DNA of 64,000 nucleotides, from positions 62,001-126,000 of the forward strand of contig QPMI01000409.1 in NCBI GenBank assembly GCA_004431415.1, given 5' to 3'. Shown one piece after another: positions 11,371 through 24,900 of the stretch (its first letter is position 1; each line of letters opens with the position of its first letter). A program made the translations under genes and the position numbers. Source of the stretch: Cyanophora paradoxa. Lineage: Eukaryota > Glaucocystophyceae > Cyanophorales > Cyanophoraceae. The notes beneath the pieces were generated by a model, which worked only from the letters and a program-made list of their open reading frames with translations, was not told where the DNA came from and did not search any database.

Positions 11371-12102
11371 ATGCCGAGCGTGCCGCCGCCAACGCCCTGG
11401 GCGCACTTCACGGAGTACATGCGCCAGGCATTCGGAACGGAACCGCCGTCTCTAGAGACTCCGCATGAGTTCCGGCAGGTGCGCGGGCGCGCCGACACCG
11501 CTAGCGCTCCCGTCTTGAGCGACGGCGCGCCCCGAGCGGGAGCGCACTGCTGCAAGGGCGCGCATCAAAGCAGAGCCCGTGCAGGTCGGCTACGCGACGG
11601 CGGCGGCAGCGGCCGCTGGGGTCATCATCGGCTCGGCGCGCGGCAGTCGGCAGGCGTCCGACCTGGCGAGCGGGATGCCGCGCTCGAGGCAGGTGTTCTA
11701 TCAGATGATGGCGGCGAGTTTCGGCCAGGCTGGCTCCCTGGGACTGCGCCTCGGCGGCTACGCTGGCATCTTCAGCGCGGCGGAGGTCATGCTGGCGATG
11801 CACAGGCAAACGCGGGATCCCCTGAACTCTGCGGCTGCTGGTTTCGCGTCCGGCGCATTCATCGGCATCACTCGAGGTCAGCGCCTCTAATTTATCGGCG
11901 CGAACAGAGTCCGTAGCTTCAGCCTCTAATCTGTGTGTGCCCCGCAGGGTCGAGAGAGTCCGCCAAGATCGCTGCCGTGGGCACTGCCCTTGGGGGTCTT
12001 CTCGGTTGCGTCAAGTGGGGCCTTGAAAAGCTAGACGAGTCTCTCCCCGAAGAAACCTCCCCTGGATCCCCATCATCCCCTGTAACAGAAGGAAAAAAGT
12101 AA
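11371..12102 (+). CDS. Tim17/Tim22/Tim23 (PRAT) family membrane protein
   Basis: Inner-membrane translocase-type protein of 184 residues. The three exons join exactly: 11371-11478, 11585-11876 and 11948-12102, totalling 555 bases. The start MPSVPPPTPWAHFTEYMRQ is followed by small-residue transmembrane segments (VGYATAAAAAAGVIIGSA; the LGLRLGGYAGIFSAAEV helix; NSAAAGFASGAFIGI; AAVGTALGGLLGCVKWG). The loop HRQTRDPLNSAAAG fits the PRAT signature R-x3-D before a Gly-rich helix. The closest mental match is Tim22, which inserts carrier proteins into the mitochondrial inner membrane, but plastid PRAT proteins and the complex I subunit B14.7/NDUFA11 share the fold. It is divergent from TAF2, with start codons 197 bp apart. 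Confidence 0.8.
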
Positions 12103-12193
12103 TGCAGTACACATCCCCGAGCTCAAAACGTTCAAGCTTCAAGTCTCGTTTTCTTATATCCTGAACTAACTGCCTGTCCTGGTGCTCAACTTC

Positions 12194-13717
12194 TTACTTG
12201 TGCTCGGCCATGTCCGACTTGCGGAGCGAGCCCAGCTCCTCCGGCGCCTTAGCTGCAACGACCTTGCTGCTCGCGTAGACCGAGACGTCCTTACCCGCCG
12301 CCTTCTCCCGCTCGACCTGCGATACCGCGTCAGCACGCACTGCTGGCTAGCTTCTTTACCCACTAGAATTCGGACCTGGGCCTTGATCCAGTCGTGGGTT
12401 TTCCGCAGGCCGTCCTCCAGCTTCATCGATGGTGCCCAGCCGAGAACCTACCGCTGCATAAGCACCGCCCTCTGGAAACGCGGAGGGACGCCCTGACCTG
12501 CTTGATGAGGACGTTGTCCGAGTTGCGGCCGCGGACACCCTCAGGCCCGGGGATGTGCTTGATCTTCAGGTCCTTCTTCGCGATCTTGAAGCACATCTCG
12601 GCCATGTCGTTCATCGCAACCATCTCGTCAGAGCCCAGGTTGAGCGGCTCCCTGCACGCGCGGTCAGCTTGCGCTGAGCGTAGAGAACAACGAAGAAAGG
12701 AGACTCACTTGTAATCAGACCGCATGATCCGCAGCACGCCCTCCACGCACTCGTCGATGAAAGTGAAACTGCGGGTTTGCTTGCCGTCGCCCCACATCTC
12801 GAACTCCTGCAATGAAAGTCAGTTCCCTCGAAAGAGGAATGATGCGTGGATTGAGCTGGCCTTCTCAGAGCAGATCGTCTTGCGGAGGAAGGCAGCCGGC
12901 GCCTTCTCGCGGCCACCGCACCAAGTGCCGTAGGGGCCGTAGATGTTGTGGAACCGTGCGACGCGCGTCTGGATGCCGTAGTCCTGCATGTAGTGCTTGC
13001 AGAGCTCCTCGCTGCAGAGCTTCTCCAGACCGTAGGCGTCCTGCGGGGGGGGATTAGCGTGAGAGACGCGCTTGACCCCTCTGCGGAACAAGGCACCTGT
13101 GGTTGTGCGGGCCATGCATCCGCCTCCTTGAGGCCAGGGTTCTCGCAGTCAGTCTGCTTGTATTCGGGGTAGATGCACGCGCTCGAAGCGAAGAAGAAGC
13201 GGGAGCAGCTGTTGATGCGGGCGGCCTCGAGCATGTTGAAGGAGATCATGGTGTTGTTGTACAGGCAAAGAGAATGGTTCGACTGAATGAAGCCCATGCC
13301 ACCCATGTCGGCCGCTACGCGGGAGCGCAGTGAGCGGCAAGCCACGCCCCTCGCGCAACAGCACGAACCGAAGTTGAACACCCAGTCGCAGCCCTTGGTC
13401 GCCTTCAAGCACGCGTGAATGTCACGCAGATCGCAGAGAAGGAACTCGTTGCAGAAGTCCTGCGTGGTGCCAAAAAAGTCAGCGTGAATCGCGTCGCGGC
13501 GGAGGGCACTGCGAGCCTGCTCTTCCATGTACTCATTGCGCTTCCAGTCTGCCACGACGACGTAGTGCCCCTCCTTCTTCAGGCGCTTCGCGGTGTGGGA
13601 GCCGATGAAGCCAGCGCCACCTGCCAAAACCACTCAGGACGGCGCACGTCGGGGACGCCCATTCCTCGCACCGCCGACGCAGACGCGAAGGGGACCCTGG
13701 TTCGCTGGTGCTGCCAT
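12194..13717 (-). CDS. GME: GDP-mannose 3,5-epimerase
   Basis: Converts GDP-D-mannose to GDP-L-galactose, a step in ascorbate and galactose-polymer synthesis in photosynthetic eukaryotes. It is an extended short-chain dehydrogenase with a Rossmann fold. Start at 13717: exon 1 (13672-13717) encodes MAAPANQGPLRVCVG, then a 39-base intron leads into VLAGGAGFIGSHTAKRLKKE, the NAD-binding GGxGFIG. Downstream are ADMGGMGFIQSNHSLCLYNN, SSACIYPEYKQ (active-site Cys), DAYGLEKLCSEELCKHY (YxxxK catalytic pair), RFHNIYGPYGTWCGGREKAP, FEMWGDGKQTRSFTFIDEC and HIPGPEGVRGRNSDN. The last exon ends VSVYASSKVV, ELGSLRKSDMAEHK and stop at 12194, matching the plant C-terminus. No transit peptide is seen, so it is probably cytosolic, as in plants. 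Confidence 0.95.
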
Positions 13718-14179
13718 TGTGCTGCTGCTGGACGCGAGGGAACTGCTAGGCTGGCTCGACGACCTGTACCCCCGCCAATGCCGCATCAGGCCCGCATGCG
13801 ACAGTGCGCAGGCACATCTCACGCGCATGCGCATGCTTCCATGGACCGGCATGCCCACTTGCCACGATCGCAGCTGCAGGGTCGAACATTGCCCACTTGC
13901 CCTCTTATGAGTTCGAACATTGGCCCCACTCATTTCTAGGGTGGGCATTCAAGCTGCGATCGCGATGCTATTATCCAGAGCACCACGGTTGCATCTTCGA
14001 CGGCTCGTCAGCGCGCAGAAGGGAGCGCGAGGGGCAGCAGCTCTCGTAAGCGGGGCGAACAGGAACTGTAACCTGCTGCTATTGGAAAATACAGAACTGC
14101 AAACGAAGCGAGCACCCAAAAACTGTCGAGGCGCCTAGAAACAAGGACTCGGGGCAAAAAGCGGGGGCAGTCGCTGGGA
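13718..14179. other. Intergenic, short repeats only
   Basis: A 462-bp spacer between two minus-strand genes. It contains a near-duplicate TCGAACATTGCCC/TTCGAACATTGGCCCC pair around 13883 and 13912 and GCATGCGCATGC palindromic sequence. No gene is recognised. The GME promoter should be at its left end. Confidence 0.5.
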
Positions 14180-14934
14180 TTAGATCGCGTCGACGTCGTC
14201 GAAGTCGAACGCAGCCTGCGAGGCAAGCGAAACACGCGATCAGCGTTGCCCTCGGCAGCGTCTGCGACGCGTGCGAGAGGTAGAAGGAGCTACGGACCTC
14301 CTCGTCGGATCCCTCGGGGCCGAAAGTATCCGTCTCGTTGATCTTGGCTGCATAGTCACGCTCTCAGCGACGGCGGAATGCGCGAGGGCGAACTTCATGC
14401 AGCTAGCTTACCAGACTCTGGCAGTTCACCGTAGGCCTTCAGACTGCGGGCCTCGTCCGCGGTGTACTTCAAGATCACATCGGCCTTCGCGCGGGAGAAG
14501 ATGCGGTGTGAGCGGCGGGTGCGACGGTGCATGCGAATGAATGCACCTTCTCATCCTGGTAGTCACGCAGGCCGAGGAGGACGATGTCGCCCTGCGGAGA
14601 AGCGTCAGTCCATCGGCAGCTAAACTCGCGAGATATTGACGCCGGGGCACCTGGTTGACCCAGACTTTCTTGCGGAGCTTCCCGCGGATGTGGCATAACC
14701 TCTTTGTGCCGTCGAAGCACTGTGCCTCGAGGCGCCCATTGCCGAGCATGCGGACGACTTGCGCGTACTCTACGCGCGGACAGCGTCAGGTGGTCAGATT
14801 GACGTGACATACGCCATTCCGTGGGCTGCTCTCGCACCCTGGCCGTCCTCCTTGAAGACGAGCTCGCGCTTCTCATCGCCCTCGTTCTTACCACGCCTCC
14901 TGTTCTTGCCACCCTTGCCCTTGTTCTTCGGCAT
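14180..14934 (-). CDS. EIF1A: Translation initiation factor eIF1A
   Basis: Small OB-fold factor that binds the 40S ribosomal subunit and promotes scanning. The start at 14934 gives [20 protein letters not shown], the nearly invariant eukaryotic N-terminus, then [12 protein letters not shown]. Further exons carry [55 protein letters not shown] and [20 protein letters not shown], followed by [15 protein letters not shown]. The acidic tail [11 protein letters not shown] ends at 14180, where the C-terminal DIDDI-type motif contacts eIF5B in other species. There are at least four introns, some near 50-60 bases. It is divergent from BRF1 with 215 bp between start codons. Confidence 0.96.
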
Positions 14935-15073
14935 TGTCTGGAGGCGAGATTAGGCCTCCGTAGCGGCAAGCTTCAAAGACCCGCACCGTAGATTATACCC
15001 CCCCACCGCAGATTCCCCCTTAGTTAGCTGCTTCACAGGAGAGCCAGCTGCAGGAGAACGCCGGCCCGCAGCC

Positions 15074-15080
15074 TATAAAA
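15074..15080 (+). promoter_or_regulatory. Candidate TATA box for BRF1
   Basis: TATAAAA, 70 bp upstream of the BRF1 ATG in the short eIF1A/BRF1 divergent spacer, an unusual A/T string in GC-rich surroundings. Position and orientation fit a plus-strand TATA element; there is no experimental support. Confidence 0.45.
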
Positions 15081-15149
15081 GCAGCTCCCAGCGCGGCTTC
15101 CTCGCCAGCGCCGGCCGCGTTTTTGAGCCCTGCAGAAGCCGCCGTGAAG

Positions 15150-17547
15150 ATGCGCTGCGTGTGCGGCTGCGAGGAGATCGAGTTTGACTCGACCCGCGGC
15201 GATGCGGTCTGCACGGCTTGCGGCTCGGTCAGCCCTCGCTCCCAGCCCTGCCGTCCCTGCAGCGCTTGATCTCCGGGCGCAGGTGCTCGAGGAGAATGCG
15301 ATTGTCAGCGAGGTTCAGTTCTCGGAGTCGGCCACGGGCTCCTCCTCCGTCGTGGGGCAGTTCGTCTCCAGCACCGGTGCGCTCCGTCTCAGCTGCCGCT
15401 GTCCATGAGCGCCTGAGGCGCCGCTTCCAGGCATAAAGCCCGCAGCCCGCGGGCCCGGCGGCCACCTGCAGCGCCAGTCGCGCGAGATCACCATCGAGAA
15501 CGGTGCGCCGCCGCTTGCGCGGCGTGCACCCGCCCCCTCTGAGGCGCGCCGCCGCAGGCCGGAAGAAGCTCTCGCAGATCGCCGCTGCGCTCCGCCTGAA
15601 TCAGCACCACATCGAGGCGTCCCAGCGGCTCTACATGCTCGCCGTTCAGAGGAACTTCACCCTCGGCCGCAAAGTGCAGCACGTGTGCGCCGCCTGCCTC
15701 TACATCGTCTGCCGCCGCGAGAAGACGCCCCGTGCGCCGCCGGCGCGCCGCGCGCCGCGCCCCCTCGCCCCCCGCCTGCCGACGGCGGGCGGCGCAGACT
15801 TGCTGCTGGACTTCTCGGACGTGCTGCAGACGAACGTGTACGTGCTGGGCAGCTGCTTCCTCAAGTTCTGCCGCCTCCTCAACGTGACGCTCCCCGTCAT
15901 CGACCCCTCCCTCTACATCCACCGCTTCGCCTCCAAGCTCAACTTCGCGGACAAGACGCACGCCGTCGCCATGTCCGCCCTCCGCCTCGTCGGCCGCATG
16001 GCCCGCGACTGGATCCACACGGGCCGCCGCCCCTCCGGCATCTGCGGCGCCGGTCCGCTCCCGCCGCTCGCCCCGCCCCGCCCCGCGAGCGCCGCCCTCA
16101 CGCTTCAGCCGCCCCCGCGCGCGCAGCGCTTCTGGTCGCGGCGCGCATGCACGGGTTCGAGAGGGACGTCGCCGACATCGTGAACATCGTCCGCATCGCG
16201 GACCTCACCATCAAGAAGCGGTGCGGGGGGGCGCGCGGGCCCGCTCCGCCTCGTGCGCGCCCCGAGCGGCGCGCGCGCAGGCTCTCGGAGCTGGAGATCA
16301 CGCCCTCGAGCGGGCTCACCGTGGACGAGTTCGAGACGGTGGACCTGGAGACCGAGTGCGACCCGCCGGCCTTCACTAAGGGCCGCTCCGCCGCCGGCCC
16401 CGAGGAAGCCTCCGAGGACGGCCCCAAGCCGCCCCCGAAGTCCCGCAAGGCACGCCCCGGCGCGTTTCCGCGCGGGTAGAGCTTTCCGACACGTTTTGCA
16501 GCGGAGGGTGCACGAGAGCGCGGACGTGATCGCGGCGAAGGGGCGGACGGCCGGCGCGGCGGCGCGCTCGGAGGAGGCCGACGAGGACGGGGAGGACGGG
16601 GAGGAGGAGGGGGAGGGCGAGGAGGGGGAGGGGGAGGTGGCGCTCGCGGGCCGCGGGAGGGAGCTGGCGCTTCGCGGCGGGGGCGGGGGCGGGGGCGGGG
16701 CGGGGAAGGAGAGCGGGGAGGATCGGGCGCTGGCGCTGGCGGCGGCGGCCGGGGGGCCGCTGAGGGCGCACGACGACGCGCTCGGCATCGCCGCCATGCC
16801 CGAGGAGGAGTTCCACGCCCTCGAGAGGCAGGTCCAGGTGAGACCGCCACGTTGGGCGCGAGGCGCGCGGCGTGAGTGAGGGCGTCCGGCAGAGCGCGAT
16901 GGAGACGGAGGAGTTCCGGCTGCTGGAGCGGGACACGGCGCGGCAGACCGACGAGCCCATCGGCGGGCCCCAGCGCCTCCTCCTCACCGGCGCCCGCGGC
17001 TCCTCCTCCCCCTCCCCGCCCGCCTCCTCCGCCTCCGCCTCCGGGCCGGTTGCTGGCCCCTCCTCCTCCTCTTCCGCCGCCGGGGCCGGGGCGGGGGCCG
17101 GGGCCGGGGAGCTGGCGTCGGTGGAGGAGGCGGGGGAGGGGGACGGGGGCGACGAGGAGCTGGCGGACGCGGACGACGAGGAGGTGGAGGGGTGCCTGCT
17201 GGCCCCCGCCGAGGTGGAGTCCCGGCGCGTCATATGGGAGGCCCTCAACCAGAGCTACCTCGAGGAGCTCGCCGAGCGCCGCAAGAAGCAGGAGGCCTCG
17301 GGGGCCACCGCCCGCCGCACGCACCGCCGCAAGAAGGAGGGCGCCGACGACGCCCACCGCGCCGCCGAGTCGCCCTACGAGGCCTGCGTCAAGGCCCTCA
17401 AGAAGCAGAAGATGTCCTCCAAGATCAACTACGGCGCCCTCGAGAGGTCCCCCCCCCCCCCCCCCCCGCTCTCGCCGGCCTCCGGCCCGCCCGCTCCTCC
17501 TGATCCGCACCCTCTGCAGCCTCTTCGGCAAGAAGCCCGGCGAGTGA
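15150..17547 (+). CDS. BRF1: TFIIIB subunit BRF1 (TFIIB-related factor)
   Basis: RNA polymerase III initiation factor. The zinc ribbon is CVCGCEEIEFDSTRGDAVCT followed by CGS (C-x-C and C-x2-C pairs), spliced 15227 to 15283 into VLEENAIVSEVQFSESATGS. Cyclin fold 1 includes RKKLSQIAAALRLNQHHIEA and VQHVCAACLYIVCRREKTP. Cyclin fold 2 includes LLLDFSDVLQTNVYVLG, then IDPSLYIHRFASKLNF and the BRF1-specific [20 protein letters not shown]. It continues LSELEITPSSGLTVDEFET and LETECDPPAFTKG. A long acidic and Ser/Gly-rich linker (about 16500-17200) precedes the conserved C-terminal Brf homology block around VKALKKQKMSSKINYGALE. The last exon SLFGKKPGE ends at 17547. The intron at about 17448-17519 carries a 19-C run. 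The linker is longer and of lower complexity than in yeast or animals. Confidence 0.95.
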
Positions 17548-18374
17548 TCGTGAGCCCCGGAGCTCCTTCATGACCTCGAGTTTAGTGGCGCGTTCACTTT
17601 GATGCTAGCATTAGCATCCATTAGTGGCCTGCCAGGCCGGGCCCGGTCTGGCATGCTGTAATCATGATCATCCTGTCGACATTTTGAGACGCTTCGAAGC
17701 TTCGAAGCCGTTGAAATGTGAAACTATGAAAGATCTAGAAGATTCGCCTGCCGGCCGCGGGGGCGAGCCGCTGAGCTTCCGAGGCTCCGAGGGGCTCGGG
17801 GGCCTTCGCCTTCGCAATCAGCGAGGCTCGGAGGCCTAGGCCCAGCCTGGCAGCTGGCCCAGTGGCAGGCTAGCCTAGCACTGCGGCAGGCCGGGCCTCT
17901 TGAGGCTTCCGAACTTCGGAAGTTCAGCACGTGCCGCACGTGCTGAACTTCCGAAGTTCGGAAGCCTCAAGAGGCCCGGCCTGCCGCAGTGCTAGGCTAG
18001 GCAGTGCCACAGTGCCGTCACGGCCGCGGGCGTCGGACTGTCGAAGTTCGTACGTGCACGTGTGATCCGATGATCATGCCATGATGATCGGATCACTGTG
18101 ATCCGATGATCATGACGCCGACACTGCCGTGCACGTGCACGTTGGCCACTGCACGCCTCAGGGCCCGGCGGCCTCGGCGCGGAGGAAGGGGGTTGCAAAA
18201 ACTGAACTCGGTGGCTTCAAGGCTTGTTCGTTCACTGTACTGCTAGCAACCTGATACATGACGCGTCGGACCTACCAAACTAGGACACATGGGACCCACT
18301 TTACATACTACGACATACCCTGAAAACGAGCTCGCGATCGAGGCCTAGGGCCGGCGGCGGCCGGGGCCGGGGCC
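17548..18374. other. Convergent intergenic region rich in inverted repeats
   Basis: An 827-bp gap between the 3' ends of BRF1 (+) and the AK-HSDH gene (-). It contains the 131-bp palindrome at 17870-18000, then at about 18061-18115 two copies of TGATCCGATGATCATG with an intervening near-complement that makes a smaller imperfect hairpin. Short CAAGGCTTG-like and TTCGAAGCTTCGAAG palindromes also occur near 17693-17706. No coding frame is convincing. Confidence 0.7.
17870..18000. repeat. 131-bp perfect palindrome (65-bp arms, 1-bp centre)
   Basis: Positions 17870-17934 are the exact reverse complement of 17936-18000, checked ten bases at a time; the centre is C at 17935. Symmetry stops abruptly on both sides (17869 and 18001 do not pair). 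Smaller palindromes lie inside each arm (CACGTG, GAACTTCGGAAGTTC-like). As RNA it would form a 65-bp hairpin with essentially no loop. Confidence 0.95.
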
Positions 18375-21705
<3,331 letters not shown>

Positions 21706-21950
21706 GACTGCGCGTGCTAGCGAGATGCTGCCCCGGTGACGCTCGCGCGGCCCGGCGGATATCCCTGAACGCCGTACCCTTGCTGGGGGGAGGGGGGGCG
21801 GGGTGAGGCCCCAAGCGCCAGCGCTCGAGCTCTACCTCTCGCTGCGCTGCAAGCTGCTTCGGCACGATACATACATTTTTGTGGCATTGCGTTGAAGTAC
21901 AGGGGAACCCGGCCCCCTAGGCGGGTATCTACAGGAGGGGGCGGCGGGCC

Positions 21951-24900
21951 CTAGGAGAGGTGGAAGGAGCCCTGGCCCTCGCGGATGGCGACCGCGAGGC
22001 GCGCGCGCATGATCTCCTTCGAGCTGTAGTCCGGCAGCTTCAGGTAGTTCGCGCACGTCATCACCTGCGGGGCGGGGCGGTCAGGGAAACAGACGGCGAG
22101 CGTCGCCGAGCGAGCGCGGCGACGAGGCGGAGGAGGCGGCGCACGGTGGGGAGGTAGTCGTCGGGGCTGTGGTTGCCGTCGGGGTTGCGGCGGACGATGG
22201 TGAGCTTGGGGCGGAGGGAGGCGAGGCCGCCGACGGGGAGGCGCGGGGAGCCGGTGACGAAGCGGAGGAAGTGGCGCTGCTCCTCGGCGGACATCTCGGC
22301 GAGGACCTCCAGGAGCAGCTTCACCGCCCGCGACCCGTGCGAGTACCCGTGGTCGCACTTCGTGTGCTCCCCGAGCACTGCCCCCCGAGCCTCAGCGAGA
22401 GCGAGAGAGAGTGTGTGTGCGCGTGAGAGGGAGCGGCGCACTCGGGATGTCCCACTTCTCGCCGTGGCCGCAGAGGAGGAGGTCGAGCTCGGCGGCGTCG
22501 AAGGGCCGCAGGTGGCGGACGGGGAGGACGGCGGCGAGGCCGGCGCGCACGGCCTCGACCTGCTGCGCCACGCCCGAGCCCAGGAGGTGGTCCTCCACGG
22601 CGGCCAGGTACTCGTCCAGCGACTCGAGCGTGACGGCGCGCTCGCGGCCCTCCGGGACGAGCTCGAGCGCCGGCCGCCCCGGGGCGGTGAAGTCGAGGCA
22701 GAGGGCCTCCACGGTGGCCCCGTCGACGGTGAGGGCCTCGGCGCGGGCGGCGCGCTCGGCGTCGGAGAGGGAGGCGTCGGCGAGGAGGGCGGCGCGCTGC
22801 GCGGCGACGGCGCGGAGCTTCTCGAGGGAGGCATGGAGGCCCGGGTCGACGGCGGCGAGGTCGTGGCGCGTGAGCGGGCGCGAGCCGACGACGAGCTGCA
22901 GGAAGGGCGCGGAGAGGTGCAGGTCCACCAGGCGCTGGTCCTGGATCGCCTTCCCCACGAAGCGCCCCAGGAAGGTGAAGTGGGAGAGGAGCTTCTCGCG
23001 CTCGGGGCCCGGGGGCGGGAGCGGGCCGGGGTAGAGGCCGTAGCGGTTCATGACGTAGGCGGAGTTGGGGCGGTCGAGGGAGACGGAGAGGCGGCGGCCC
23101 TCGTCCTCCTCCTCGGCCGCCCCGGCGTGGTCGGCGTGCTTGACCTCCTCGACGTCGCGCCACATGCCGAGGTCCCTCCGCTGCAGCTCGTGCGAGACGA
23201 GGGTGTAGAACTCGAGCGTCGGGCCCAGGCCCGTCCCCGCCTCGTTGAAGTACTCCACCTCGAGGACGGCCTTGGAGGAGCCGTAGAGGTCCATCACCTT
23301 GAGCGCCGACTCCAGCATGCGCTCCCGCGAGATGCGGACCTTCTGCCGCTGCAGGCGCCCCAGCCGCAGCGGGTCCCCGTCGCGCTCGCGCTCGCGGCCC
23401 TGCGGCTGCGCGTGCGCGCCGTGCTGCTGCTGCTGCTGCTGGAAGTGGTGCAGCGCGCGCGACGTCCCGAAGGCGGTCGAGTAGAGGTACGCGCGGCGCG
23501 CCTCGAGGGAGAAGAGGGCCGGGCAGCCGTGCACAAGCTCCCCGCACCACGCCGGCAGCGTCCCCGAGCACAGCGCCAGCGGGTCCTGCGCCCCGCCCGG
23601 CCGGTCAGGGCGGAGGGCGGAGGGTTGCCGCATCGGGCCGGGCCGGGGCGAGAGCGCGCCTGGAGCTGGCGGAGGAGCTTGGCGGTGAGCTTGGCGTTGA
23701 CGAACTCGGCGGGCGGGAGCACGCTCCGGTGCAGCGCGTCGCCGGGCGGAACGTGCGCTGCCGCCTCCGGCAGCCGGTTGATCTGCGGGTGCGGGCGGCG
23801 GGCGTGAGACATCGGGCGGGGCGGGGGCCGGCCCCGGGGCGGAGGGCGCACAGCGTCGAGGAGGCGGAGGAGGCGGAGGGACTCGGAGGCGGCGCCGGCC
23901 ATGGAGGAGGGGGCGACGTCCCCGCGGGCGAGGGCCCACTCGGCGGCCGCCGCGTCCGACGGGGCGGCGGGGAGGCCGCCCGGGGCGCCGGGGGCCGCCT
24001 CGGCGGCGAGGGAGTCCGAGGCGGCGGCGTCGGCGGCGTCGCCGGCGTAGCCCTCCTTGTAGTGGAGGTGTAGACGCGGGCCCAGAGGCTCGAGCTGAGA
24101 GGCCGCCGCCGGCGCCGCGGCCGCCGCCGGGGGCGCCGAGCCCGAGGGCCCGCCCGAGGCCTCCTCGGAGTGCTCGTCCGAGTCGTCGCTCGAGCGCGAG
24201 GGCGCCGCCGGCGGGGCGGAGGAGCTCTGCGCGCCGCCGGCTGCCCGGCGCGCCGCGCAGCGCTGGACGGCCTGGAAGATCGTCGTGCCGAAGCTGACCA
24301 GCTGCCCGTCCATGTAGAAAGAGAGTCGGCGCTGCGGGGCCGCCGCCGAGGACCCGGCCGGCGGGCGCCGCCGGCGCCCCGAGCGCGAGGCCGCCTGCCC
24401 TGCGCCGGCGCCGGCGCCGCGTCGCCGCCAGAGGCAGCGGCGGCCGACGAGCCGGGGCCCGAGGGGCCGCGGGGGCGCTGCGGCCGGCTGCGGCGGAGGC
24501 GGCGGCGGCGGAGGCGGCGGCGGCCTCGACATCGACGTCCTGGACACGCTCCTCGTGGTGCCGGTGCGGGTGCTGCCGCCTCGCCGCGTGCGCCGGCTCC
24601 GCCTCCTCCTCCTCGCCCCCGTGCGGCTCCTCGTCCCCCTCCTCATCCATCTCGTCGCCCTCCCCGGGGTACCCGCCGTCGTAGCCGCCCTCGTCCTCCT
24701 CGTAGTCGTCCTCGATGTACCCGTCGTCCTCCATCCCCTCGTCGCCCCCGTCGCCCTCCTCCTCGTCCTCCTGCTCCGCCCGCTCCGGCGGCGGCGCCGC
24801 CGCGGCGGCCTCCTCGCCCCCGTCCGCCTTGGCGGCGCCTTCGCTGCCCTTGGAGGCGGAGCGCTTGCGGCTCATAGAGCGCGTCTCGCGCATCTCGCTG

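Noticed and set aside
11323-11385. TAF2 start at MMALERRGGG, overlapping the Tim-family start codon
   Set aside because: An in-frame minus-strand Met exists, but it would overlap the other gene's ATG with no promoter between. MAGVAGEAADQPV at 11174 gives a sensible start and a strong GTAAGA donor.
22173-23807. 544-codon plus-strand open frame opposite UPL3
   Set aside because: Antisense shadow of the HECT-domain exons; the opposite strand encodes the conserved HECT motifs including the catalytic Cys.
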